Source: Rothia santali (GTDB lineage Bacteria; Actinomycetota; Actinomycetes; Actinomycetales; Micrococcaceae). Taken from it: a DNA stretch of 64,000 bases. The position numbers were made by a program, and so were the translations under genes. The stretch spans positions 1 through 64,000 of the forward strand of contig NZ_JANAFB010000007.1 of assembly GCF_024199905.1 (NCBI RefSeq). The letters run 5' to 3'. Below the pieces are notes generated by a model. The model did no database searches, was not told where the DNA came from, and saw nothing but the letters and a program-made list of their open reading frames with translations. Shown in pieces: positions 52,044 to 61,053 of this stretch (position 1 is its first letter; every line of letters starts with the position of its first letter).

Positions 52044-53034
52044 GCGCGCTGCTGGCGTCCTTCGACGCGATCCTCTCCGACCTGGACGGCGTGGTCTACG
52101 CCGGCCCCGACCCCATCGACGGCGCCGTCGAGTCGCTCAACCGCGCCCAGGAGGGCGGGACGGCGGTCGCCTACGTGACCAACAACGCCTCCCGGTCGGT
52201 GGACGACGTCGCCGAGCACCTCAACGAGCTCGGCCTGTCCACCGACGGGGAGCACGTGGTCAGCTCGGCGCAGTCGGCCGCCCGGCTCGCCGTCGAGCGG
52301 CTGGGCGCGGGGGCGGCCGTGCACGCGTGCGCGCGCCCGCGCTCGCCCGCTGCGCCGAGCAGGCGGGCCTGCGCGTGGTGCGCGAGGGCGAGCGGCCCCG
52401 GGCCGTGCTGCAGGGCTTCAGCCCGGAGCTCGGCTGGCGCGACCTCGCCGAGGCCGCGTACCTCCTGGCCGACCCCGACGTCGCGTGGATCGCCTCCAAC
52501 ACCGACATGACGATCCCCAAGGAGCGCGGTATCGCGCCCGGCAACGGGACCCTGGTGGCCGCCGTGGCCGCGGCGACCCGCCGGGAGCCGCTCATCGCGG
52601 GTAAGCCCGGTGCGGCGATCTTCCACGCGATCGCCGAGCGCCTAGGCGCCTCCCGCCCGGTGGTGCTGGGCGACCGCCTGGACACGGACATCCTGGGAGC
52701 GCATCAGGCGGGGCTGCCGAGCATCGCCGTGCTCACCGGGGTGCAGACCCCCGAGGACCTCCTCAACGCCCGGACCGCTGAGCGCCCCACCTACGTGATC
52801 GAGGACCTGCGCCGGCTCTTCGACGAGTACGCGGCCCCCGAGGTCACGGCCTCGGAGGGCGACGGCGCCCGGGCCCGCGTGGGGGACCGTGCGTCCGCGG
52901 TCGCGGATGCCGGGACCGTCACCATCGAGGCCGAGCGCGGCTCGATGGACGGCTGGCGGGCCGGCATGTCCGCCTGGTGGGCCGCGCACCCGGAGGAGGA
53001 CTCGGCGACCGGCGCGGAGATCCGATGGCGGTGA
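52040..53034 (+). pseudogene. HAD-superfamily phosphatase (NagD/glycerol-3-phosphate phosphatase-like), frameshifted as read
   Basis: Starts at an ATGA overlap with the TPR-like gene. The first part (to about 52315) has the HAD motif I FDAILSDLDGVVYAG and motif II VTNNAS. The rest is in another frame from about 52327: LRVVREGERPRAVLQGF, motif III LIAGKPGAAIF and motif IV VVLGDRLDTDILGAHQAGL. Each half lacks what the other holds, so a one-base deletion lies in the alternating GC stretch near 52315-52335. Position matches Rv1692, a glycerol-3-phosphate phosphatase. Either a real broken gene or a sequence error; the intact downstream operon favours error. Confidence 0.75.
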
Positions 53035-53417
53035 CCGGTGAGCACCCGAGGACGGGTGACGGCGTCGGGCGCTCTGGTGACGGCGTCGGGGGTTCCGGCG
53101 ATGCCGCGGGTCGCTCCGGCGACGCCGCGGGCCGGGTAGCCGAGCCCGGCGTCGGCGTCCCGGACCCCTTAGGCCGATTCGAGGGCACGGGGGACCCCTC
53201 CCGCTTGGAGGAGGCCCTGACCGCCCTCGACGAGCTGCCCGCGGCCGAGCACGCGCCGGTCTACGAGCGGCTGCACGCCGAGCTGCGCCGCCTCCTGGAC
53301 CGCGAGCCCTCGGAAGTGCCGGACGGGCTGCTGCGAGGCGTGCGCGGGACCGGGGACGCTGCCGGGACCGGGGACGATGCCGGGCCCGGCCCGGTCCCCG
53401 AGGATCCCGCCCCGTGA
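53025..53417 (+). CDS. Small protein of the tlyA operon (Rv1693-like)
   Basis: 130 residues overlapping the HAD stop by 10 bp. The N-terminal third is four copies of a 7-residue repeat, GD(G/A)(V/A)G(R/G)S, encoded by a 21-bp tandem repeat. The conserved core is RLEEALTALDELPAAEHAPV and YERLHAELRRLLD, predicted helical. A small gene with such a core lies between the HAD phosphatase and tlyA in mycobacteria too. Function unknown. The ATG has GGAGA upstream; a GTG at 53031 is an alternative. The tail is Gly/Asp/Pro-rich. Confidence 0.65.
   Translation: MAVTGEHPRTGDGVGRSGDGVGGSGDAAGRSGDAAGRVAEPGVGVPDPLGRFEGTGDPSRLEEALTALDELPAAEHAPVYERLHAELRRLLDREPSEVPDGLLRGVRGTGDAAGTGDDAGPGPVPEDPAP
53055..53138 (+). 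repeat. Four 21-bp tandem repeats inside the small gene
   Basis: Units begin GGTGACGGCGTCGG at 53055 and 53076, then two diverged units (GGCGATGCCGCGGG and GGCGACGCCGCGGG). In-frame, so copy number can change without breaking the gene. Confidence 0.75.
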
Positions 53418-54145
53418 GGCTGGACCGGCACCTGGTCGAGGCGCACGGCGTCGCCTCGCGGACCCTGGCCGCCAAGCTCATCGCCTCCGGGCGGGTGAGC
53501 GTCGACGGCGTCGTGACGGGGAAGGCCTCGCGGGACGTCGCCGCGGGCGCGCGCGTGGAGATCGCCCCGGCCGAGGGGCCGGAGTATGTGAGCCGCGCCG
53601 GGCACAAGCTGGCGGGCGCCCTCCGGGCGTTCCCCGGCGTCGCGGTCCGGGGCGCCCGGTGCCTCGACGCCGGCGCCTCGACCGGGGGCTTCACCCAGGT
53701 CCTCCTCGAGGCCGGGGCCGCCCACGTCGCCGCGGTCGACGTCGGCCACGGCCAGCTGGACCCGCGCATCCGGGCGGACCCGCGCGTCACCGCCTACGAG
53801 GGGCTCAACGTCCGGGACCTCACCCCCGAGGACGTCGGCGGGAGGGTCGACCTGGTGGTGGGGGACCTGTCCTTCATCTCGCTTCGCCTGGTCGTGGGGC
53901 CGCTCGCGGGCGTCATCGTGCCCGGAGGGGAGCTGATCCTCATGGTCAAGCCGCAGTTCGAGGTCGGGCGTGCGGCGCTCGGCAAGGGCGGCGTGGTCCG
54001 GGATGCGGCGGCGCGAGCCCGGGCGGTGGCCGGCGTCGAGCGCGCCGCGGTCGAGGCCGGCCTGGAGGTCCTCGCCGAGCGCGAGTCGCCGCTGGCCGGG
54101 CAGGACGGGAACCTGGAGCACTTCCTGCGCCTGCGCCGACCGTGA
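53414..54145 (+). CDS. tlyA: TlyA family rRNA 2'-O-methyltransferase
   Basis: 243 residues. An N-terminal S4 RNA-binding domain (MRLDRHLVEAHGVASRTLAAK) is followed by an FtsJ-type methyltransferase domain with the SAM motif CLDAGASTGGFTQVLLEAGA near 77 and catalytic-region blocks VVGDLSFISLRL and LMVKPQFEVG. In mycobacteria TlyA methylates 16S and 23S rRNA, and its loss gives capreomycin resistance. The GTG start overlaps the previous stop by 4 bp (GTGA). Confidence 0.95.
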   Translation: MRLDRHLVEAHGVASRTLAAKLIASGRVSVDGVVTGKASRDVAAGARVEIAPAEGPEYVSRAGHKLAGALRAFPGVAVRGARCLDAGASTGGFTQVLLEAGAAHVAAVDVGHGQLDPRIRADPRVTAYEGLNVRDLTPEDVGGRVDLVVGDLSFISLRLVVGPLAGVIVPGGELILMVKPQFEVGRAALGKGGVVRDAAARARAVAGVERAAVEAGLEVLAERESPLAGQDGNLEHFLRLRRP

Positions 54146-54181
54146 CGCCGCGCCGAACCCGGCAGCGCGCCGCTTGGGGCC

Positions 54182-54261
54182 TAGACTCTGTCCGACATCG
54201 CGCCGCCCCGAACCTCGAGTAGCCGCCGCACCGCGCCCGCGCCGGCCGCCTCGCCTAGGCT
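54182..54261 (+). promoter_or_regulatory. Candidate promoters of nadK-recN
   Basis: Two -10-like hexamers, TAGACT (54182) and TAGGCT (54256), in the 174-bp gap between tlyA and nadK. Which one is used cannot be decided by eye. Confidence 0.4.
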
Positions 54262-54319
54262 GGGAGAGCGGCCCTCCGTCAGGAGACCGCCCGACACGCG
54301 CCGAAAGGTACTTCCGATC

Positions 54320-55360
54320 ATGTCCCGCAAGATCCTGCTCTTCGCCCACACCGGCCGCCCCGAGGCCACCGCCGCCGCGACCCAGGCGTGCGAGCGGCTG
54401 CGCCAGGCGGGCCTCACCCCGGTCATGAGCCGCGGCGACCTCGAGACCATGTACGGGGACTCGGCCGACACCTGCGGCGTGCGGGTCATGCACGAGAACG
54501 TGGCGCTGGACCAGATCGAGCTCGGGGTGGTCCTCGGGGGCGACGGGTCCATCCTGCGCGCCGCCGAGATGATGCGCCACACCGACATCCCGCTCATCGG
54601 CGTCAACCTCGGGCACGTGGGGTTCCTCGCCGAGTCCGAGCGCACCGACCTGGTCGAGACGGTGGACCACATCGTCAACCGCACCTACACGGTGGAGGAG
54701 CGCATGGCGATCGACGTCGTGGTCTGGAGCGCCGAGCGGAAGATCCACCACACCTGGGCGCTCAACGAGGCGTCGGTCGAGAAGGGCAACCGGGAGAAGA
54801 TGATCGAGGTGGTCGTGGAGGTCGACGAGCTGCCGCTGAGCACCTTCGGCTGCGACGGCGTCGTCATGGCCACCCCCACGGGATCCACGGCCTACGCCTT
54901 CTCCGGCGGCGGTCCGGTGGTCTGGCCGGAGGTCGAGGCGATGCTGCTGGTCCCGCTGAGCGCCCACGCGCTGTTCTCCCGGCCCATGGTCACCTCGCCG
55001 AAGTCGACCATGGCGGTCGAGATCCTGCCGACCAACCCGCACTCCGGCGTGCTGTGGTGCGACGGGCGGCGGATGATGGAGCTGCCCCCGGGCTCGCGCA
55101 TCGAGGCGCGGCGCTCGGCCAAGCCGGTCAAGCTCGCCCGCATCCACCCCGCGCCGTTCTCCGAGCGCCTGGTCAACAAGTTCGAGCTGCCGACCCGGGG
55201 GTGGCGCGGGCCGCTCCAGGGCGGGGGACCCGGCCGCGGACCCGACGGCCCGACGGACCCGGGCGCCCCCGACCCGACGAGCACGACGCCGGAGAGCCGG
55301 CACGCGACGCCGGAGAGCCGCCACGCGACACCTGAGCACCAGGAGGAGGACCACGCATGA
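54320..55360 (+). CDS. nadK: NAD kinase
   Basis: 346 residues. Phosphorylates NAD to NADP. The nucleotide-binding GGDGSILRAAE motif is near residue 74, the NE/D motif is ALNEASVEKG near 152, and the glycine-rich ATPTGSTAYAFS is near 192. The catalytic fold ends near residue 295 (LVNKFELPTRGW). The last 50 residues are a Gly/Pro/Asp-rich tail with TPESRHA repeated (21-bp DNA repeat at 55284-55325), absent from typical NadK. The stop overlaps the recN ATG (ATGA). Confidence 0.96.
   Translation: MSRKILLFAHTGRPEATAAATQACERLRQAGLTPVMSRGDLETMYGDSADTCGVRVMHENVALDQIELGVVLGGDGSILRAAEMMRHTDIPLIGVNLGHVGFLAESERTDLVETVDHIVNRTYTVEERMAIDVVVWSAERKIHHTWALNEASVEKGNREKMIEVVVEVDELPLSTFGCDGVVMATPTGSTAYAFSGGGPVVWPEVEAMLLVPLSAHALFSRPMVTSPKSTMAVEILPTNPHSGVLWCDGRRMMELPPGSRIEARRSAKPVKLARIHPAPFSERLVNKFELPTRGWRGPLQGGGPGRGPDGPTDPGAPDPTSTTPESRHATPESRHATPEHQEEDHA
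55284..55325 (+). repeat. 21-bp tandem repeat in the nadK 3' end
   Basis: Two near-identical in-frame units starting CGACGCCGGAGAGCC, followed by a decayed third. They encode TPESRHA repeats in the NadK tail. Confidence 0.7.
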
Positions 55361-57081
55361 TCGAAGAGATCAACATCCGCGACCTCGGCGTCATCACCAA
55401 CGCCACGCTGCCCCTGGGGCCGGGCCTGACCGTGCTGACGGGCGAGACCGGCGCCGGCAAGACCATGGTCGTCACGGCGCTGGGCATGCTCCTGGGCGCC
55501 CGCTCCGACGCGGCGGCCGTGCGCAGCGGCGCCGCCTCCGCGCTGGCCCAGGCGGTCGTGCGGCTGCCGCGGGGCCATCGCGCCCTGCCGCTGGTCGAGG
55601 AGGCCGGGGGAGAGGTGCTGGAGGTCTCCGGCGAGGAGCTCTCCGATACCCACCCCCAGGAGGTCATCCTCTCCCGGACCGTCAACGCCTCCGGGCGCTC
55701 GCGGGCCACCGTGGGCGGCGCCGCGGCCCCGATCGGCACGCTGGCCCGCCTCGGCGAGCAGCTGGTGGCGGTCCACGGCCAGACCGACCAGCTGCGCCTG
55801 AAGTCCGCGCACGCCCAGCGCGAGACCCTCGACGCCTACGCCGGGGAGCGCCTCGCCGCCGTCCTGGCCGAGTACCGCGGCAACTACGAGCAGTACCGGG
55901 TCTCCGCGCAGGAGCTCCGCGAGGTCCGGGAGAACTCCCGCGCCCGCGCGTTCGAGGCCCAGAGCCTGACGGCGGCGCTGAAGGAGATCGACTCCGTCCA
56001 GCCCGAGGAGGGCGAGGAGGAGGCGCTCGACGCCGAGTCCGCCCGCCTGACCAACGTGGAGCAGCTGCGCGAGGCCGCCCAGACGGCCCAGGCGGCCTTG
56101 ATCGGCGGGTACGACGCCGAGGCGGACACCGTCTCGGTCCTCCTCGACGCCGCCCGCCGCTCGCTGGAGGCCGAGGCCGACGACGACCCGGCCCTGGCCG
56201 ACCTGTCCCAGCGCGTCCGCGAGCTGATGATCCTCGCGACCGACGTCGGCGAGGAGCTCAGCGGCTACCTCTCCGACCTCGACGCCGAGGGGCCCGGCCG
56301 GCTCGCCCAGGTCGAGACCCGCCGGGCGGCGCTGAAGAAGCTCACCCGCAAGTACGGCGCGGACATCCCCGAGGTCCTCGAGTGGGCGCGCGTGAACCGC
56401 GCCCGGCTGGAGCAGCTCTCCGACGACCCGGCCCGCACCGAGGCCCTCGAGGACCGCCTGCGGCACCTGCGGAGCACCATGCAGCGGCAGGCCGCCGAGC
56501 TGACCGAGCTGCGCCGGGAGGCCGGGGAGCGCCTGGCCGAGGCCGTCTCGCACGAGCTCAGCGCGCTCGCGATGCCCAACGCGACCCTCGTGGTGACCGT
56601 GGACGAGACGGAGAAGTTCGGGCCCGAGGGCAAGGACGTCGTCGCGCTCATGCTGGCCCCGCACCGGGGCGCCACGGCGCGCCCGCTCGGCAAGGGCGCC
56701 TCCGGCGGCGAGCTCTCCCGGGTCATGCTGGCCCTGGAGGTCGTGCTCGCGGAGGTGGACCCCGTGCCGACGTTCATCTTCGATGAGGTCGACGCCGGCG
56801 TCGGCGGCAAGGCGGCGGTGGAGATCGGCAAGCGGCTGGCGATGCTGGCCCGCCACGTCCAGGTGCTCGTGGTGACGCACCTGCCGCAGGTCGCGGCCTA
56901 CGCGGACCGGCACGTGCTGGTGCTGAAGAACGACGACGCGACCCTGAGCCGCGTCGACGTCCTCGACACCCCCGCCCGGATCGTGGAGATGGCCCGCATG
57001 CTCGCGGGCCACGAGGACTCCGAGGCCGCGCGCGAGCACGCCAGGGAGCTGCTGCAGGGCGCGGGGCAGCTCGGGGAGTGA
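55357..57081 (+). CDS. recN: DNA repair protein RecN
   Basis: 574 residues, SMC-like ATPase acting in double-strand-break repair. Walker A is LTGETGAGKTMVVTAL near residue 30; long coiled coils span about 150-360; the ABC signature is GKGASGGELSRVMLALE near 450; Walker B is TFIFDEVDAGVGGKAA; the H-loop is VLVVTHLPQVAAYAD. The start overlaps the nadK stop, as in other actinobacteria. No SOS box was found near nadK or recN. Confidence 0.97.
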   Translation: MIEEINIRDLGVITNATLPLGPGLTVLTGETGAGKTMVVTALGMLLGARSDAAAVRSGAASALAQAVVRLPRGHRALPLVEEAGGEVLEVSGEELSDTHPQEVILSRTVNASGRSRATVGGAAAPIGTLARLGEQLVAVHGQTDQLRLKSAHAQRETLDAYAGERLAAVLAEYRGNYEQYRVSAQELREVRENSRARAFEAQSLTAALKEIDSVQPEEGEEEALDAESARLTNVEQLREAAQTAQAALIGGYDAEADTVSVLLDAARRSLEAEADDDPALADLSQRVRELMILATDVGEELSGYLSDLDAEGPGRLAQVETRRAALKKLTRKYGADIPEVLEWARVNRARLEQLSDDPARTEALEDRLRHLRSTMQRQAAELTELRREAGERLAEAVSHELSALAMPNATLVVTVDETEKFGPEGKDVVALMLAPHRGATARPLGKGASGGELSRVMLALEVVLAEVDPVPTFIFDEVDAGVGGKAAVEIGKRLAMLARHVQVLVVTHLPQVAAYADRHVLVLKNDDATLSRVDVLDTPARIVEMARMLAGHEDSEAAREHARELLQGAGQLGE

Positions 57082-57231
57082 CGGCGCCGGGGCACGACGG
57101 CGCCGGACCCCGCGAGGGGCGGCCGCGCCGGGGCGTGCCGGCGCCGTGGCGCCGCGAGGGGTGACGCGGATCCCCTCGTGGCGGCGGCCTCATCGGGGCC
57201 CCGGTCCGGGCCGAGCCGGGTCGAGTCGTGC

Positions 57232-57237
57232 TAGGCT
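57232..57237 (+). promoter_or_regulatory. -10 element of a leaderless pyrG promoter
   Basis: TAGGCT sits 8 nt before GTG 57246 with no Shine-Dalgarno between. An in-frame GTG at 57228 lies before the -10 and so is not on the message. Confidence 0.6.
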
Positions 57238-57245
57238 CAAATTCC

Positions 57246-58928
57246 GTGGTGAATGATAAGAAGACAGCTTCGGCAACTGACCATTCCGACGAGAAGATCA
57301 CGCGGCAGATCTTCGTGACGGGCGGCGTCGCGTCGTCCCTCGGCAAGGGGCTGACGGCCTCGAGCCTCGGCCGACTCCTCCGCTCCCGCGGCCTGTCCGT
57401 GACCATGCAGAAGCTGGATCCCTACCTCAACGTGGATCCCGGCACCATGAACCCCTTCCAGCACGGCGAGGTCTTCGTGACCGACGACGGCGCGGAGACC
57501 GACCTGGACATCGGGCACTACGAGCGCTTCCTCGACGAGAACCTCGACGCCTCGGCCAACGTGACCACCGGCCAGGTCTACTCGACCGTGATCGCCAAGG
57601 AGCGCCGCGGCGAGTACCTCGGCGACACCGTGCAGGTCATCCCGCACATCACCGACGAGATCAAGAACCGCATGCGCCGCCGGGCCACCGGCGAGGCGGA
57701 CGCCCCGGACATCATCATCACCGAGATCGGCGGGACCGTCGGCGACATCGAGTCGCAGCCGTTCCTGGAGGCCGCGCGGCAGGTCCGGCGCGACGTCGGG
57801 CGCCGCAACGTCTTCTTCCTGCACGTCTCGCTGATCCCGTTCATCGGCCCCTCGGGCGAGATGAAGACCAAGCCGACCCAGCACTCGGTCGCCGCCCTGC
57901 GCGGCCTGGGCATCATCCCCGACAGCCTGGTCCTGCGCTCCTCCAGCGAGGTCTCCGAGCCGCTGAAGGCCAAGGTCGGCAACGCCTGCGACGTCGACAC
58001 CGAGGCCGTGATCTCGTGCGCCGACGCCCCCAGCATCTACGACATCCCCAAGACCCTGCACTACCAGGGCCTGGACACCTACGTGCTGGACTACCTGGGC
58101 CTCGACTACGCCGAGGCCGACTTCGCCGAGTGGGACAAGCTGCTGAAGACCGTGCACGAGCCCGCGCACCAGGTCACGGTCGGCCTGGTCGGCAAGTACG
58201 TCGACCTGCCCGACGCGTACCTCTCGGTCTCCGAGGCGCTGCGGGCCGGCGGCTTCGCCAACGACGCCAAGGTCCACCTGAAGTGGATCGCCTCCGACCT
58301 GTGCCAGGACCCGGAGGGCGCGGCGCACCAGCTCGCCGACGTCGACGCGATCTGCGTGCCCGGCGGCTTCGGCATCCGCGGCCTGGACGGCAAGATCGGC
58401 GCGCTGCGCCACGCCCGCGAGCACCGCATTCCCACCCTGGGGCTGTGCCTGGGCCTGCAGTGCATGGTCATGGAGTTCGCCCGCCACGTGGCCGGCCTCG
58501 AGGGCGCCTCCTCGACCGAGTTCGACCCCGAGACCCCCGCCCCGGTCATCGCGACCATGGAGGAGCAGAAGCAGTTCGTGGAGGGCGCCGGGGACCTCGG
58601 CGGCACCATGCGCCTGGGCCTCTACCCGGCCAAGCTCGTGCAGGACTCCGTGGTGGCCCGCGCCTACGGGACCACCGAGGTCGAGGAGCGCCACCGCCAC
58701 CGCTACGAGGTCAACAACGCCTACCGCGAGGAGCTCGACGCCGCGGGGCTGGTCGTCTCCGGCACCTCGCCCGACGGCCGCCTCGTCGAGTTCGTGGAGC
58801 TGCCGGACTCCGAGCACCCGTTCTACGTCTCGACCCAGGCGCACCCGGAGTACCTCTCCCGGCCGACCCGCTCCCACCCGCTGTTCCGCGGGCTGATCGC
58901 GGCGGCCCTGGAGCGCACCGCGGGCTGA
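57246..58928 (+). CDS. pyrG: CTP synthase
   Basis: 560 residues. Aminates UTP to CTP. The N-terminal synthetase domain has [38 protein letters not shown] and [14 protein letters not shown]. The C-terminal glutaminase domain begins near 300 ([14 protein letters not shown]) with the nucleophile Cys in [11 protein letters not shown] and the His/Glu in [14 protein letters not shown] start chosen from the leaderless -10. The genes that stand between recN and pyrG in mycobacteria are absent here. Confidence 0.97.
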   Translation: MVNDKKTASATDHSDEKITRQIFVTGGVASSLGKGLTASSLGRLLRSRGLSVTMQKLDPYLNVDPGTMNPFQHGEVFVTDDGAETDLDIGHYERFLDENLDASANVTTGQVYSTVIAKERRGEYLGDTVQVIPHITDEIKNRMRRRATGEADAPDIIITEIGGTVGDIESQPFLEAARQVRRDVGRRNVFFLHVSLIPFIGPSGEMKTKPTQHSVAALRGLGIIPDSLVLRSSSEVSEPLKAKVGNACDVDTEAVISCADAPSIYDIPKTLHYQGLDTYVLDYLGLDYAEADFAEWDKLLKTVHEPAHQVTVGLVGKYVDLPDAYLSVSEALRAGGFANDAKVHLKWIASDLCQDPEGAAHQLADVDAICVPGGFGIRGLDGKIGALRHAREHRIPTLGLCLGLQCMVMEFARHVAGLEGASSTEFDPETPAPVIATMEEQKQFVEGAGDLGGTMRLGLYPAKLVQDSVVARAYGTTEVEERHRHRYEVNNAYREELDAAGLVVSGTSPDGRLVEFVELPDSEHPFYVSTQAHPEYLSRPTRSHPLFRGLIAAALERTAG

Positions 58929-58953
58929 CCCGCGCACCCTGACGAGACGAGGA

Positions 58954-58985
58954 GGCCCGGTCCCGCATTGCCGCGGGGCCGGGCC
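58954..58985 (+). terminator. pyrG terminator hairpin
   Basis: 13-bp stem (58954-58966 with 58973-58985, one GT pair) and a 6-nt loop, 25 bp after pyrG, followed by TT only. Confidence 0.7.
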
Positions 58986-59090
58986 TTCCGCGTGGCGCAG
59001 CCGCGCCCTTCGCGTGGCGGGGCCTGGCTCTTCGCGTCGCGCGGCCGGGCCCTCTGCGAGGAGGCCCGGACCTTCCGCGTGGCGGACCGG
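58984..59090. repeat. Short direct repeats after pyrG
   Basis: CTTCCGCGTGGCG-type units recur at about 58985, 59008, 59031 and 59073 between GC-rich filler. Non-coding; likely slippage or duplication of the terminator flank. Confidence 0.5.
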
Positions 59091-59132
59091 CCCGTCACCG
59101 CGGCCGAGCGCGGACGCGGCGTCGTGCCGCGG

Positions 59133-59138
59133 TAGCCT
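59133..59138 (+). promoter_or_regulatory. -10 element for the Nudix-xerD unit
   Basis: TAGCCT, 6 nt before ATG 59145. The intervening GGGGAG could act as a ribosome site only if it were transcribed, but the spacing fits a leaderless start. Confidence 0.5.
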
Positions 59139-59144
59139 GGGGAG

Positions 59145-59831
59145 ATGACCCAGACACACCACCTCGACGACGCCCGGGGCCCCTCGGCGGGCCCCTCCGA
59201 CCGGATCAACCCGCGTGAGCTGCTCTCGCGCGAGACGCGCTTCGAGGGGTTCGTGTTCGACGTCGTGCGGGAGCGCTTCCGCCTGGCCCCGGGGGAGGAT
59301 CCCCTGGACCGCGACTTCATGCGCCACCCGGGGGCGGTGGCGATCGCCGCGCTCAACGAGCGCGACGAGATCCTGCTGATCAACCAGTACCGCCAGCCCG
59401 TGGGCATGAATCTGTGGGAGATCCCGGCGGGGATGCTCGACGTCGAGGGTGAGGCGCCGCTCGACGCCGCCCGGCGGGAGCTGCTCGAGGAGACCGACCT
59501 GGTCGCCGAGACGTGGCACACGCTGGCCGAGTTCCACAACTCGCCGGGGGTCTCCACCGAGGCGAACCGGGTCTTCCTGGCCCGGGGCGTCTCGGCGGCG
59601 CCGGAGGCCGAGCGGGTCGAGCGCTCGGGGGAGGAGGCGGAGATCGTCGCCCGCTGGTTCCCGCTGGAGGAGGCGGTCGCGGCGGTGCTCGGCGCGCGGA
59701 TCCACTCGCCCTCGGCGATCATCGCGGTGCTCGCGGCCCGGGCCAGCGTGGAGCGCGGCCACACCGAGCTCACCGACCCCCGCGCGCCCTGGCCGGCGCA
59801 CCCGCACCTGCGGGAGGGCTCCGGGCGGTGA
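59145..59831 (+). CDS. Nudix hydrolase, ADP-ribose pyrophosphatase-like
   Basis: 228 residues. The Nudix box reads [20 protein letters not shown] then LLEETDL, from about residue 95. [28 protein letters not shown] and [19 protein letters not shown] are typical of ADP-ribose diphosphatases (Rv1700 in mycobacteria occupies the same place). It hydrolyses ADP-ribose to AMP and ribose 5-phosphate by family. The TGA overlaps the xerD GTG (GTGA). Confidence 0.9.
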   Translation: MTQTHHLDDARGPSAGPSDRINPRELLSRETRFEGFVFDVVRERFRLAPGEDPLDRDFMRHPGAVAIAALNERDEILLINQYRQPVGMNLWEIPAGMLDVEGEAPLDAARRELLEETDLVAETWHTLAEFHNSPGVSTEANRVFLARGVSAAPEAERVERSGEEAEIVARWFPLEEAVAAVLGARIHSPSAIIAVLAARASVERGHTELTDPRAPWPAHPHLREGSGR

Positions 59832-60934
59832 GCGCGCACGCGGGACCGGACGGGCCGGTGGAGGCCGCCTTGCCGGTGGAGACTGCTTCGCCTGCGGACG
59901 CCGCCTCACCGGTGGGGGCTGCCTCGCCGTTGGACGACGCCTCGCCGGCCGACCGGGCGACCCGGCCCGTCCCCGGCCTCCCTCCCGCCCTGGAGCAGGC
60001 GATGCGGCGCTACCTGCAGCACCTGACGGTCGAGCGGGGGCTGTCGGACAACACGCTGACCTCCTACCGCCGCGACCTCGAGCGCTACCTGGGGCACCTG
60101 GCGGCCGAGAGCGCGGCCGCCGGGCCGGCCGACGTCGTCACCGCGGACGTCCGCGCCTTCGTGCGGCACCTGGCCCGGCCGGCCGGGGAGGGCGGCGTCG
60201 GGCTCTCGACGCGCAGCGTGGCCCGGGCCGTGGTATCGGTGCGCGGGATGCACCGGTTCTGGGCCCGGGAGGGCCTGGCCGAGGTCGACGCCGCCGAGCC
60301 CGTCGCGCCCCCGCGCCCGGGGGAGCGGCTGCCCAAGGCCCTGCCCGTGGACACCGTGGCCCGGATCCTGGACGCCCCGGACCGGGAGACGCCGGCCGGC
60401 CTGCGCGACGCTGCGCTGCTCGAGTTCCTCTACTCCAGCGGCTCCCGCATCTCCGAGGCCGTGGGCGTGGACCGGGACGACCTGTCCTCGCAGGCCGTGA
60501 CCGCCGGGGCCTCCGGCGACGAGGGATTCGTGCGGCTGCGGGGCAAGGGGGGCAAGGAGCGGATCGTGCCGGTCGGCTCCTACGCGGGGAAGGCCATCGG
60601 GGCCTACCTCGTGCGGGGTCGGCCGCAGTTCGCCGTGAAGGGGCGCGGGAACCCGGCGCTGTTCCTCAACGCCCGCGGCGGCCGGCTGACCCGGCAGGGG
60701 GCGTGGCTGATCCTCAACAGGGCCGCCGAGCGGGCGCACGTGACCGACGAGGTCTCGCCGCACACCCTGCGCCACTCCTTCGCGACCCACCTGCTGGAGG
60801 GAGGGGCCGACATCCGGGTGGTTCAGGAGCTGCTGGGCCACGCCTCCCTGACCACCACGCAGATCTACACCAAGGTCACGGCCGACACGCTCCGCGAGGT
60901 GTTCCTGACCAGCCACCCTCGGGCGCTCGGCTGA
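59828..60934 (+). CDS. xerD: Site-specific tyrosine recombinase XerD
   Basis: 368 residues. N-terminal SAM-like core-binding domain ([20 protein letters not shown], about 60-160), then the catalytic domain with Arg in [11 protein letters not shown], Lys in [15 protein letters not shown], the [15 protein letters not shown] box, His in [18 protein letters not shown] and the nucleophile Tyr in the same stretch. It resolves chromosome dimers at dif. The first 57 residues are an extension with ASP-rich repeats ([17 protein letters not shown]) not needed for the fold. Position after the Nudix gene matches mycobacteria, so this is the housekeeping enzyme and not a phage integrase. Confidence 0.93.
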   Translation: MSAHAGPDGPVEAALPVETASPADAASPVGAASPLDDASPADRATRPVPGLPPALEQAMRRYLQHLTVERGLSDNTLTSYRRDLERYLGHLAAESAAAGPADVVTADVRAFVRHLARPAGEGGVGLSTRSVARAVVSVRGMHRFWAREGLAEVDAAEPVAPPRPGERLPKALPVDTVARILDAPDRETPAGLRDAALLEFLYSSGSRISEAVGVDRDDLSSQAVTAGASGDEGFVRLRGKGGKERIVPVGSYAGKAIGAYLVRGRPQFAVKGRGNPALFLNARGGRLTRQGAWLILNRAAERAHVTDEVSPHTLRHSFATHLLEGGADIRVVQELLGHASLTTTQIYTKVTADTLREVFLTSHPRALG

Positions 60935-60983
60935 GCGGCGCGCGGGTGGCGGCCCGGATGCCCCCCCGCCTGAGGGAGCGGCC

Positions 60984-61053
60984 GCCACGGGCCGCGCCTA
61001 CGCCTGCGCGTCGGCCTGCGCCACGGGCCGCGCCTACGCCTGCGCGTCGGCCT
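60984..61053. repeat. 34-bp tandem duplication at the prpC 3' end
   Basis: Two identical 34-bp copies (60984-61017 and 61020-61053, period 36). The second copy includes the prpC stop codon and last codons, so the other is a non-coding duplicate just downstream of prpC. Confidence 0.85.

Noticed and set aside
59828-60934. Tyrosine recombinase as a phage or island integrase
   Set aside because: Family motifs and position after the Nudix gene match housekeeping XerD; no tRNA, direct-repeat att sites or phage genes are adjacent.
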